In this document: piece after piece, positions 45,399 through 53,983 of the stretch
Layout: each line of letters starts with the position of its first letter
How positions within the stretch are numbered: the stretch's first letter is position 1
Assembly: GCA_900542195.1 (NCBI GenBank)
Contig: UQNA01000004.1
Location: forward strand, 1-64,000
Direction of reading: 5' to 3'
Length of the DNA: 64,000 nt
From: an uncultured Sutterella sp.
GTDB lineage: Bacteria > Pseudomonadota > Gammaproteobacteria > Burkholderiales > Burkholderiaceae_F
The notes under the pieces: generated by a model
The model's input: the letters and a program-made list of their open reading frames with translations, nothing else
What the model was told of the DNA's origin: nothing
Databases searched by the model: none
Position numbers and translations under genes: made by a program

Positions 45399-48086
45399 AT
45401 GGACTTTAGGCATTATTTGAACGTTCTATTCAATCCTAAAAGCATCGCTGTTGTGGGAGCCAGTGAGAAAGCCGGAAGCCTTGGGACAACGATGTGGGAG
45501 CATCTGATTGCAGGGCACGGAGCTGCCGACCTATTTGCAATCAACCCGAAATACAAAACTCTGGGAACTTATAAATGCTATCCCACGCTGAGTGCCGTTA
45601 AGCAGAGCCTGGACTTAGTCGTCATTGTTTGTCCTCCGGAGCATTACGTCAAAATCCTTACCGCTGCGTTAGAGAATAAAGTCAAAGCCGTACTTCTTTG
45701 CGGAGGCTTCCCGAAAACAGAACTCACGGAAGATTTTTATAACAAACTTGACGAGTGCAAAAAGGCCGGAATGTACATCGTCGGTCCTCAGTCCCTCGGT
45801 TACTTATGCCCTCCCGCCGCACTAAATGTCTCCTTCCTTCCTCATATGCCGATGGCCGGCAATATCGGCCTTATCAGTCAGTCCCCAGGACTCGTGCACA
45901 CGATCATTAATATTGCCTCCAGCTGTAAAGGAGGCTTCTCTTACGTTATCGATCCGGGACTGGAGTATTCATTAACGACAGCAGATTACATTGACTTATT
46001 AGCTCAAGATAATCAGACACAGTGCATTGTTCTTTACGTTGAAAACTTTAAAGATCCGAGAAGAATGCTCTCGGCCATTCGTTTGGCAGCGAAGAATAAG
46101 CCGGTCATTCTGCTTAAAGGCGGAAAATCAGCACTCTCGGGCGACATCGTCATTAACAACAACGGTCGACCGCAAGATCATCACGATGTAATCGAAAAAG
46201 CCTTAAAACGTTCGGGCGCCCTTCTCTTGGATTCCATCTATGACTTGTCTTACGCAATCCAGGCTTTCTCTTTAAGAAAAGCATTCTTTGACGGAGCCCT
46301 ATACTGCATCGTCAACAGCAAAGGACTGGATACCTTGGTTGCCGATACCATGGGCACCTACGGGATCGTGCCGGCAGTAATTTCTCCTGAAGCTGCGGAA
46401 GTTCTCAGCACGAAATTTAAAGTACTTTTTCCGTTTGCAAACCCAATTAATGTCGGTGTAGATGCCTCACCGAAGACCATTTCGCAGATTTTGGATTTTT
46501 CTTTAAAGCAAGAAAACTGCTCGGGCGTTCTCTTGGCTTTTGTTTCTAATCCTTTAATTTCTCCGGTAGATATTGCAAAAGCCATTGCGCCCATCATTAA
46601 ACAAGCATCAAAGCCGGTTATCACAGCATGGCTTGGATCTCACGAAATTGAGCCGGCAATCAAGTATTTACTCAACAACGGCATTCTTGCTTTGGAAGGA
46701 ATAAAGAATGCTTGCCTATCGGTTTCGTTGACAGAAAAATTCTTTAACTTTAGAAAAAATCAGAGCGCATTATCCGTGCCCCCACAGTCTCTGTCGGATA
46801 GAAACTTTGCCGGTGCCAGAAAGATTATCCAGCAGGCTAAAAAAGAAGATCGAAATATTCTTTACGACGAAGAGGCTAAGCGTCTCCTAGCCAGTATCGG
46901 CTTTGAAACAACAGCTTCTTTGTATGCCGGCTCTTTAGGCGAAACTATTGAAGCCTCGAAAGCTCTCGGTTTTCCGGTTGCCTTAAAAATCCGCAGTGAC
47001 GGAATTCTCTCTAAGAGCGACATCGGAGGAGTAATCCTTGGAATCCGCAACGAAAAAGAACTCAGAAACGCCTATAAAGCACTTCAGACGAAAGCCGAAG
47101 AAAACCACATTCCTGAAGAAGATTTTGCCGTCACCATCCAGAGAACCCTCAGTGATGCCTACGCCAGAGAACTGAAAGTCGGAATGAGGAATACTAAACA
47201 GTTTGGTCCCGTTGTTTACATCGGGGTAGGCGGCTTATACGGCGATTTGGGATTCAAAGAAGAATTCAACTTCGCTCCTATCTCCAAGTCAGATGCTCTA
47301 CAACTCTTGGATTCTCCTTCAATCAGTAAACTGCTTTCAGCCTACAAAGGCTTCCCTGAAGTCAATAAAGAATTGCTCTGCACTGCCCTTCTGCGTCTTT
47401 CTCAGGCAGCTGTTTCCATCCCGGCTCTGAAGTCCATTGACATTGATCCTCTTCTTGTGGGATCGGATTCCGCCATTGTTTTAGATGCCCATGCCGCTAT
47501 TTGGGACAAGCCGCTAAAACCTTCTGCTAAAGCGGAACATTTAGTATTCCCGACGGTGCTTTCCAAGCCGGCGAAGAAAATTTCCGGAGACTTCGGAGAG
47601 TTGCTGCTCAGACAAGCTCAGCCGGCCGATATTGAAGGTTTTACCAACTACATCACTAATCTTTCAGAAAGCTCCATGCGCCTGCGCTTCCATGGACTGA
47701 GCACAACCTCGGAAGAAATTGCTGCAAGAGCCTTGACCAATGATCCTGACCGCTCCTACACGATTATTCTGACTGAACCTTCCAAGACTCGGCCTGCCGT
47801 TGTAGGTGAAGCTACCTTCTCGCTGCTGCCTAACGGCAAATCGGCGGAGTTCGGCATCTCGATCGCAGACAACTACCAAAGAAAAGGACTGTCTAAGTTT
47901 TTAATGGCAGCTTTGGAAGAAGAAGCTCTTTCAAGAGGCCTGACTGAACTGGTGGGCTACGTTCTCAAAGATAACGGGGGCATGTCCAAGATGATGCAAA
48001 AACGCGGATACAGTCAAACTGAAGATGAGGCAGATCCGCACATTAACCTTTTCTCCCTTGAATTGCCTGAAGAGGCTTCTGATTAA
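45399..48086 (+). CDS. Pat-type protein lysine acetyltransferase (NDP-forming acyl-CoA synthetase-like plus GNAT)
   Basis: 895 residues. In order: CoA-binding Rossmann domain (about 8-135, SIAVVGASEKAGSLG), two succinyl-CoA-ligase-like domains (about 150-440), an ATP-grasp domain (about 485-705) and a C-terminal GNAT domain (about 735-890, YQRKGLSKFL). This is the PatZ/Pat order. The phospho-His loop of true ADP-forming synthetases (SHTG) reads NNNG at 253-256, so the synthetase part should be catalytically dead, as in known Pat proteins. The expected role is acetylating enzymes such as acetyl-CoA synthetase. It stands alone with a leader hairpin. Confidence 0.87.
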   Translation: MDFRHYLNVLFNPKSIAVVGASEKAGSLGTTMWEHLIAGHGAADLFAINPKYKTLGTYKCYPTLSAVKQSLDLVVIVCPPEHYVKILTAALENKVKAVLLCGGFPKTELTEDFYNKLDECKKAGMYIVGPQSLGYLCPPAALNVSFLPHMPMAGNIGLISQSPGLVHTIINIASSCKGGFSYVIDPGLEYSLTTADYIDLLAQDNQTQCIVLYVENFKDPRRMLSAIRLAAKNKPVILLKGGKSALSGDIVINNNGRPQDHHDVIEKALKRSGALLLDSIYDLSYAIQAFSLRKAFFDGALYCIVNSKGLDTLVADTMGTYGIVPAVISPEAAEVLSTKFKVLFPFANPINVGVDASPKTISQILDFSLKQENCSGVLLAFVSNPLISPVDIAKAIAPIIKQASKPVITAWLGSHEIEPAIKYLLNNGILALEGIKNACLSVSLTEKFFNFRKNQSALSVPPQSLSDRNFAGARKIIQQAKKEDRNILYDEEAKRLLASIGFETTASLYAGSLGETIEASKALGFPVALKIRSDGILSKSDIGGVILGIRNEKELRNAYKALQTKAEENHIPEEDFAVTIQRTLSDAYARELKVGMRNTKQFGPVVYIGVGGLYGDLGFKEEFNFAPISKSDALQLLDSPSISKLLSAYKGFPEVNKELLCTALLRLSQAAVSIPALKSIDIDPLLVGSDSAIVLDAHAAIWDKPLKPSAKAEHLVFPTVLSKPAKKISGDFGELLLRQAQPADIEGFTNYITNLSESSMRLRFHGLSTTSEEIAARALTNDPDRSYTIILTEPSKTRPAVVGEATFSLLPNGKSAEFGISIADNYQRKGLSKFLMAALEEEALSRGLTELVGYVLKDNGGMSKMMQKRGYSQTEDEADPHINLFSLELPEEASD

Positions 48087-48102
48087 AACTTCTCCAATGA
48101 AC

Positions 48103-48126
48103 AAGAGACACCCGAAGGTGTCTCTT
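48103..48126. terminator. Hairpin between the Pat-like gene and the cytochrome gene
   Basis: AAGAGACACC and GGTGTCTCTT form a perfect 10-bp stem with a CGAA loop, between two convergent genes. T tracts are short on both sides, but the position suits a shared terminator. Confidence 0.6.
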
Positions 48127-48149
48127 AACCAAGGAGAACTATTTAGAGG

Positions 48150-48482
48150 TTAACGGTTGCCGTGGCAGGAAGCACAGAAGTTAACTTGCTCGGCATGACC
48201 TTTGTGACACTCTGTACAAGCCAAGTCTTCGAAATGCGGCTTATGAGGATTAAGGTTGTCGAACTTAGGCTTGATTTTTTCACCTGCAACCTTGAGCTGT
48301 TCCTCATTGTGGCATTTCAAACAATCAGTCCTTTCGACATCGTCACCACCCTTCATTGTCTTATGGCAAGACGTGCAGGGAATACTCTTCTTCATGTGGC
48401 TGTCGGCTATTCCGGCTGCATTGGCGTTCAGAGCCAAGACCAGAAAGGATGACAGGCATAGGATTAATAGTCTGAACTTCAT
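48150..48482 (-). CDS. Periplasmic small tetraheme cytochrome c
   Basis: 110 residues with a signal peptide to about Ala23. Four CxxCH heme sites lie at 36-40, 54-58, 89-93 and 103-107, and extra His residues (29, 80, 83, 96) can give bis-His ligation. Size and spacing match the Shewanella small tetraheme cytochrome and the heme domain of flavocytochrome c3. Nine bases separate it from the FAD reductase gene upstream, which has no heme domain. It is therefore the likely electron donor to that reductase, taking electrons from a membrane quinol oxidase not seen here. Confidence 0.92.
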   Translation of the reverse strand: MKFRLLILCLSSFLVLALNANAAGIADSHMKKSIPCTSCHKTMKGGDDVERTDCLKCHNEEQLKVAGEKIKPKFDNLNPHKPHFEDLACTECHKGHAEQVNFCASCHGNR

Positions 48483-48491
48483 AGGACCACC

Positions 48492-49904
48492 TTACTTAGC
48501 TGCAGTTGCCGCTGCTTGTTGGCCGGCGATTCTTCCGAATACAAAGTTATCGATAAGGGCATTTCCGCCTGCACGGTTTGTACCGTGGATACCACCGGTA
48601 GTTTCGCCTGCTGCATAAAGACCCGGGATAACCTTGCCGTTAACGTCAACAACTTGTGCCTGAGGAGTAATTCTCAAACCACCGCAGCTGAAGTGAACGT
48701 CCTGAGTTTCGGTTCCGAAATAATATGGAGGTTTGTTAATCAACTGAGTAAATGTTGTCTTACCGAAATCCGGATCTTCTTTCTTAGCAGCGAATTCGTT
48801 GTAACGATCAAGTGTCTGTTGGAGAACCTTCGGATCAACATTCATCTTCTTGGCCATTTCTTCGACGGTGTCGGCCTTAAATACGATGCCTTTCTTCAGT
48901 TTGGTTTCCAAAGAGGCGCCTTTGAGAGACTGATCGTCGGTAATAACCCACATAGTGCGTCCCGGAAGAGCAAGAACTGCGTCCGCAATTGCGTCTCGGC
49001 GGCCGCCTTCGTTTACAAAGCGTTTGCCTTGAGGATCAACGAAGATGTCCCCTCCCACATAGTCAATAACGCGGCCGCCGACAAATGGAATAAGCTGGAT
49101 GTAGTTCATACCGTCTGTGTCGGCTCCAACTTTAGTTGCCATGTTGATACCGTCACCCGTAGAACCGTCAAATCCTTTACCTGTCGGATTAGCTGTTGTC
49201 TTGAAGCTAGCGTCGAGACGACGGTCATAGCGCATACGCATCGGGACGTTAGCTGTAAAGCCACCGGTTGCGAGAACCACTGCCTTAGCGTTGTATGTAA
49301 TTTTTTCGCCGTTCTTAGCCTGAGCGACTACGCCTGTAACCGGAGATTGGTCGTCTTTGCGAAGAAGTTCAACAGCCTTTGTGTTGGTTTTAATCTGTAC
49401 ACCGTGAGCTTTAGCGGCTTTATTCAAAACGCGGATGTAGTCATGTCCGGCATTCTTATCTCCGGAGTTGTGAGATCTGGCAAACAAGCCTCCCCAAGCT
49501 TCGAATACGCGAGGATTCCATTGAACACCAAGACCTTCCATCCAGTTGATTGCTGCTTCGGAATTGTCAGCTAAGGTCTTTACCAAAGCCGGGTCAGCAC
49601 GGTAGTCACCGGCTTTCAATGTTTGAGCAGCCATCTTATCTGCGCTGTCTTCAATGCCCATGGCCTTTTGACGCTTGGTGTCAACCGCATTAACGGAACC
49701 GCCGGAAATTACGGTATGACCGCCGACAACCGGATTCTTTTCCAACAAAACGATGTTCTTTGCACCTGCTTCAGCTGCTGCAACTGCTGCAGAGAAACCT
49801 GCACCGCCGGCACCGACAACAACGATATCGGTATCAACGACTTGATCGGCAAATGCGATTCCGACGTAACCTGTTACGAATAATGCAACTAATGTTTTCT
49901 TCAT
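48492..49904 (-). CDS. Exported FAD-dependent fumarate-reductase-family protein 1
   Basis: 470 residues. A Sec signal ends near Ala19 (IAFA-DQ). The FAD fold starts GAGGAG at 31-36. The catalytic Arg of the family is present in GGRRDAIADA (Arg303), and Arg444 lies in GTNRAGG. However, the His that binds fumarate carboxylate in flavocytochrome c3 (His365) is Leu271, and the second His of the HHTMGG motif is Phe405 (HFSCGG). Fumarate is therefore unlikely as substrate; another unsaturated acid is expected. There is no FMN_bind or heme domain. AGGAG precedes the ATG. It is grouped with the tetraheme cytochrome and a two-component system. Confidence 0.9.
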   Translation of the reverse strand: MKKTLVALFVTGYVGIAFADQVVDTDIVVVGAGGAGFSAAVAAAEAGAKNIVLLEKNPVVGGHTVISGGSVNAVDTKRQKAMGIEDSADKMAAQTLKAGDYRADPALVKTLADNSEAAINWMEGLGVQWNPRVFEAWGGLFARSHNSGDKNAGHDYIRVLNKAAKAHGVQIKTNTKAVELLRKDDQSPVTGVVAQAKNGEKITYNAKAVVLATGGFTANVPMRMRYDRRLDASFKTTANPTGKGFDGSTGDGINMATKVGADTDGMNYIQLIPFVGGRVIDYVGGDIFVDPQGKRFVNEGGRRDAIADAVLALPGRTMWVITDDQSLKGASLETKLKKGIVFKADTVEEMAKKMNVDPKVLQQTLDRYNEFAAKKEDPDFGKTTFTQLINKPPYYFGTETQDVHFSCGGLRITPQAQVVDVNGKVIPGLYAAGETTGGIHGTNRAGGNALIDNFVFGRIAGQQAAATAAK

Positions 49905-49987
49905 CTTTAAGCTCCTATTGGGTTAATTTGGGTTTCTTTGTTAAGTAGAAGCTTAAAGATCGGGGCTTTTTCTCAAAATGTCCGTTA

Positions 49988-50011
49988 GTGCATATGCACC
50001 AAAGTGCATAC
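49988..50011. promoter_or_regulatory. Palindromic site between the two FAD reductase genes
   Basis: GTGCATATGCAC (49988-49999) is a perfect 12-base palindrome. Four bases later a further half site GTGCATAC occurs (50004-50011), and TTAG/CTAA flank the pair. It lies 84 bases upstream of FAD reductase 1, in a 106-base gap inside an otherwise overlapping operon. A regulator binding site is plausible, possibly for the response regulator at 51419. Confidence 0.4.
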
Positions 50012-51429
50012 TAAATTTTGGTATTTGCAGCCGATGCTCCGGAAATTCTTCCAAAAACAAAACAGCTGATTAATGAGTCTCCTCCGAGCCTGTCTTTTCC
50101 GTGAATGCCTCCCGTGCACTCGCCTGCCGCATACAGTCTGGGCACCGGCTGGCCGTCGGTCCGAAGAACTTGCCCTTTGCTGTTAATAGCCAATCCGCCG
50201 CAGCAAAAATGCAAATCAAATCTTTCCTTTCCGAAGTAGAAAGGCGGAGTCAACAGAGGCTGTTTAACAATATTCTTCTCTGCTCCCGCATTGGCTTTGA
50301 GAATGCTCTCGTTATACTCGCTCAAAGTAGCCTGCAGCACGGAGGCAGGCACATTCATAGCTTTGGCCATTTCTCGGACGGAATCAGCTTCCTGCACGAC
50401 CCCAGTCATCAGTTTTTGTTCAAAAGATGAATTTTTTCGGGTTGTCGAGTCGGTAATGACCCACATCGTCTTATCCGGAAGCTTTAAGAACGCATCGGCA
50501 ATATATCTAACCTCACTTGCTTCATCAATAAATCTTTTACCCGAAGAATCAACAAAAATTTCGCCGCCCGAATAGTCCAGCAGGCGCCCTCCGTTCAACG
50601 GAATCAACTGCATATACTCCATGTCCCGAACTGCTGCTCCGAGAGCCTGAGCCATTTGGATGCCCTCGCCCGTGGATCCGTCATAGGTGAAATTAAAAGC
50701 ACTAAGCGTGGTTCCGACGGTCTCGTCAAGACGCCGGTCATAAAGCATTCTCATATTTTGATTTGCAGAGAAACCGCCGGTAGCCAGAACTACCGCATCG
50801 GACATCAAAGGAAGTGGCCGACCATTTTTCTTGTAGGTCACCTTGCAGCCGCCTTTCTTTTGGCAATCAAGAGAGATTACTTCGGCATTCAAGCTGATTT
50901 GCACACCCAACTGCTTTGCTCTTTTTGCGAGACAGCGAATGTATTCCATCCCGCATCTTTTCCCGGCAATTTGATGAGCGCGGGGAAACTTTCCCGACCA
51001 GGCTTCATACACCATCGGAAGCCACTTCACTCCCATGTCTTCCAACCATTTTCCGGTTTCAGTTGCAGAAGAGACTAATGTTCTAACCAGTTCAGCATCG
51101 TTAATTCCGCCTCCGGTTTCAATGATTTGCTTTTGCCATAACTCCTCTGAGTCATTGATACCCATTTTCTTCTGTCTTTCCGGATCAACAAAGTTTACAG
51201 AACCGCCGGCAAAAGCCGTATGACCTCCCAGAAAACAAGCCTTTTCGAGAACTGTTACTGCTGCAGCACCATGTTCTTTTGCCGAGATCGCAGCTGCAAG
51301 CCCGGCAGCTCCTCCCCCGATCACGATGACGCTATTGGTTTTCTTTGGTCTTTTGGCTAACACTGCAGAAGAGCACAGAATAGTCGGCAAAACCAAAGCC
51401 AAATAAGTAAATCTTCGCCTATTCAGCAT
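50011..51429 (-). CDS. Exported FAD-dependent fumarate-reductase-family protein 2, Tat signal
   Basis: 472 residues. The N terminus NRRRFTYLAL then a hydrophobic stretch ending VLA suggests Tat export with FAD bound, unlike its Sec-exported neighbour. The FAD fold begins GGGAAG at 38-43. It is a paralogue of the downstream reductase, also with Leu (275) at the fumarate His365 position. The family catalytic Arg position is Val307, with Arg308 next to it. Asp446-Arg447 replaces the usual Asn-Arg. Either the Arg is shifted by one or this copy has a different activity. It overlaps the response regulator gene by 11 bases. Confidence 0.87.
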   Translation of the reverse strand: MLNRRRFTYLALVLPTILCSSAVLAKRPKKTNSVIVIGGGAAGLAAAISAKEHGAAAVTVLEKACFLGGHTAFAGGSVNFVDPERQKKMGINDSEELWQKQIIETGGGINDAELVRTLVSSATETGKWLEDMGVKWLPMVYEAWSGKFPRAHQIAGKRCGMEYIRCLAKRAKQLGVQISLNAEVISLDCQKKGGCKVTYKKNGRPLPLMSDAVVLATGGFSANQNMRMLYDRRLDETVGTTLSAFNFTYDGSTGEGIQMAQALGAAVRDMEYMQLIPLNGGRLLDYSGGEIFVDSSGKRFIDEASEVRYIADAFLKLPDKTMWVITDSTTRKNSSFEQKLMTGVVQEADSVREMAKAMNVPASVLQATLSEYNESILKANAGAEKNIVKQPLLTPPFYFGKERFDLHFCCGGLAINSKGQVLRTDGQPVPRLYAAGECTGGIHGKDRLGGDSLISCFVFGRISGASAANTKI

Positions 51430-52039
51430 CCAACACTCCTATGCTCTTCAACAAGAACGCCAGTTCCACCGGGCTTTTAACCTCTAATTTTTCCAACAAA
51501 TGGCTTCTGTGCATCTTCACGGTTCTTTCCGCAATATCCAATTCGTAAGCAATTACCTTGTTGAGTTTTCCTTGAGCCACCCCGACACAGACTTGCTTTT
51601 CCCGCGGAGTGAGGCTTTCATAAAGTTCAAGGAGTTTTTTCTTCTCGCAATTAGACGTAAAGTTCTTCATTGATGCAGTTACGGCCTTCTTCACGGCTGC
51701 CTGCAGTTCCTCGGAAGTGACATTCTTCTCCAAGAAATCTGCAGCTCCTCTGCGGAAGGCATGAATCGCCATCGACATATCTCCGTGGCCGGACAAAAAG
51801 ATAATCGGAAGCTCTACGTGTTCTTCGGTCAACTTTAACTGAAGTTCCATTCCCGTCATTCCGGGCATCCGTATATCCAGCAGAATACAACCCGGTACCG
51901 AAACATCATCGTTGTCTAAAAAACTCTGGGCGCTCTCATAAGTCTGCGTACACCATCCGGCCATTGTCAGAAGAAAGGCAGTGGATTCTCGTGCCTCTTC
52001 GTCATCATCTATTATTCTTACGATCGGCTCCATCATCAC
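51419..52039 (-). CDS. LuxR/FixJ-type response regulator (TtrR-like)
   Basis: 206 residues. The receiver domain (about 5-125) has acidic residues Asp11-13, phosphoacceptor Asp55 in LLDIRMPGMTG, Ser83 and Lys105. The usual Lys-Pro is Lys-Asn (FLEKN). A LuxR HTH domain follows (about 138-200, LTPREKQVCVGVAQGKLNK). It pairs with the kinase gene it overlaps by 35 bases. FixJ-type regulators with PhnD-domain kinases include tetrathionate TtrSR. The targets are probably the two reductases and the cytochrome downstream. ATG candidates are clustered at 52039, 52036 and 52033. Confidence 0.93.
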   Translation of the reverse strand: MMMEPIVRIIDDDEEARESTAFLLTMAGWCTQTYESAQSFLDNDDVSVPGCILLDIRMPGMTGMELQLKLTEEHVELPIIFLSGHGDMSMAIHAFRRGAADFLEKNVTSEELQAAVKKAVTASMKNFTSNCEKKKLLELYESLTPREKQVCVGVAQGKLNKVIAYELDIAERTVKMHRSHLLEKLEVKSPVELAFLLKSIGVLDAE

Positions 52040-53807
52040 TCCTTTTTTCTATTACAAACGCAGCGCAAATTCCCTGCGGTTCTATTTGACTGAAACTCAA
52101 AGAGGCACCATGAGAGTCGCATAGTCCTCGAACCAAAGATAATCCAATTCCCAGCCCGTCATCTTTAACGCTGTCGCCCATCTGCCTAAGTCTAAGAAAT
52201 TCTTTTGGAGAAAGTTTCGGTCCGTTGTCTCTAACGCTCACCCTCCAGCACTTCCCTTCATCTTCGATGGACAAAACAATCTGCGGATCTTTGACTTTTT
52301 TCACCTCAGAGCAAGCGTTTTTCAACAAATTGACCATAATCAGCTCCAGCTCAAGAGGCTGGCCGTACACTTCAGCCTTGACAGGAACCTTCAGCCGGAT
52401 CGGAATATCAGCAAATGCCGAGCCCTTCGCGCTAGTCAACGCTCTCTTAGCGATTTCAGCTAAATCTACTAGTTCAAACTGCCCTCTTTTATTTTTAGCG
52501 TAGGATCGAACTCGGCCGACAATATCGGCTATTCGTTTTGTGTTTTTCTCGATGTGCTGTATAGCCTCCGAGCTTACCTTATCCAGCCTTTCCTGTTTAT
52601 TCATGTACATCTTCAGGCCACTTGTGAAATTACCGATTGCCAACAACGGCTGCTGGAGCTCATGAGCCAACATTCCTGACATTTGAGAAATTACGCCGAA
52701 TTTTTCCATTTGAGCCAATTGTTTCCCTTTTTCCCTTGCATCTCTTTCAGCTCTGATTTTTTCTTTGAGGGCTGCTTTGAGCTGACGAGTTCTCCAAGCT
52801 ACGGCAGAACGCAAGTAAATCTCATTGATAATTAAGATGAGAACGATGCCCGCAACAATCAAAATCACATTCTTAAAGCGCTGCCAAAGTGCTGGGAGCG
52901 ACTGCTCCTTGAGATAAGAATAAGGCCCAATCTTGAGATCCTGATAAAGCTGGTTAACCTTAGAGAACTTCTGGCTGATGGTCCATTCGCTGTTATTAAT
53001 GCTCGGCATGGAAAGAAGTGCCGAAGTCACTTCCCAAACAAGTTTCGGATCTGTATTTTCTTCCGTAGACAAAACGATTCCGGGGTACAGTTCCGTTGAG
53101 TGAGAACACTTCAGAGACTCCTTGCTTTTGGGTGAAATGATTTTGAAATCTTCCGTACTTACCAAACCTTCCTTCTCCAGCTTTTCTAGCAAGCATGCGG
53201 AAAAGACCCCGACATCGGCTTTTCCTGCCGCAAGAATTGCCAAAGAATCCGGAAACTGGAAATGAGAAAAAATAACTTTCGAGAAAAAATTATCCGGATC
53301 GAATCCCTCTTTGACAATCTCGTGAGTACCGATCAGCCATCCGTCGAATGAATTAGGCTGAGAAGCAACAGCTACCTTTCCTTTCAGAGATGAAATGTCT
53401 TTTAAATCGTCGCGAAATTTCCGTGCAACAAAAACGCTGCCGACGGATTCGGAAGGATTATCTGAGAACACGCTTTTTGAGGTAACCACGTGGTTGTAGT
53501 CTAAAACTTGATGAAGCTCTTGAAAGGTTCCTGCCGAAGAAAAAACAAAATCTGCTTTTGACTGTTCAACGGAAGCCACGGGTTTCAATGTATTAAGGTG
53601 AACTAAACTCCAGCGAATCTGAGGGAATTTTTGCTTAAGATATTCCACTGTCGGCAGGATCAGTTCCCGCTCCACTTCCGGATTAAAAGAGTCCAGCAAA
53701 CCAATGGAGACAACTGCTCCCGGCTCTTTTTCTGCGTGTGCAGGCACAAAAGAAAGAGCAAGCAGCAACAAGATCGCTGGGATATATCGAATAATTCTTT
53801 TCATCAT
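52005..53807 (-). CDS. Sensor histidine kinase with periplasmic PhnD-like domain (TtrS-like)
   Basis: 600 residues. A signal sequence or first membrane segment lies at 8-25, then a periplasmic PhnD-like binding domain (about 33-295), a membrane segment (about 313-332), a coiled linker, HisKA with His382 in LAHELQQPL, and HATPase_c with N box LLKNACSE (494-501), RDNGP (526-530) and GLGIGLSLVRG (551-561). This is the layout of TtrS. It should sense a small periplasmic ligand, plausibly the acceptor reduced by the neighbouring FAD proteins. It is first in the minus-strand operon, so sensor and enzymes are co-transcribed. Confidence 0.93.
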   Translation of the reverse strand: MMKRIIRYIPAILLLLALSFVPAHAEKEPGAVVSIGLLDSFNPEVERELILPTVEYLKQKFPQIRWSLVHLNTLKPVASVEQSKADFVFSSAGTFQELHQVLDYNHVVTSKSVFSDNPSESVGSVFVARKFRDDLKDISSLKGKVAVASQPNSFDGWLIGTHEIVKEGFDPDNFFSKVIFSHFQFPDSLAILAAGKADVGVFSACLLEKLEKEGLVSTEDFKIISPKSKESLKCSHSTELYPGIVLSTEENTDPKLVWEVTSALLSMPSINNSEWTISQKFSKVNQLYQDLKIGPYSYLKEQSLPALWQRFKNVILIVAGIVLILIINEIYLRSAVAWRTRQLKAALKEKIRAERDAREKGKQLAQMEKFGVISQMSGMLAHELQQPLLAIGNFTSGLKMYMNKQERLDKVSSEAIQHIEKNTKRIADIVGRVRSYAKNKRGQFELVDLAEIAKRALTSAKGSAFADIPIRLKVPVKAEVYGQPLELELIMVNLLKNACSEVKKVKDPQIVLSIEDEGKCWRVSVRDNGPKLSPKEFLRLRQMGDSVKDDGLGIGLSLVRGLCDSHGASLSFSQIEPQGICAAFVIEKRSDDGADRKNNR

Positions 53808-53983
53808 TATTCGAGATTACCACCAAGAAATATTTTTTGAATTGCTGATAACCCAACCAAAAATGAAGTTTCGCGTATATTTTCTTCTCGCAATTGCCGG
53901 CTGTTAAAGACCATAATGGTGAGTTTTCAGACTACATCCTTTAAAACACCTTCAGAATAAAAAGAATATTGTGGAGTTAAAAA

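Noticed and set aside
48516..49574. 352-residue plus-strand ORF opposite FAD reductase 1
   Set aside because: Long, but antisense to a conserved protein, Cys- and Ser-rich and without a ribosome site; arises from codon bias of the real gene.
53911..53921. ACCATAATGGT palindrome between the sensor kinase and crotonase genes
   Set aside because: Short and without a second copy or promoter context; chance occurrence is likely.
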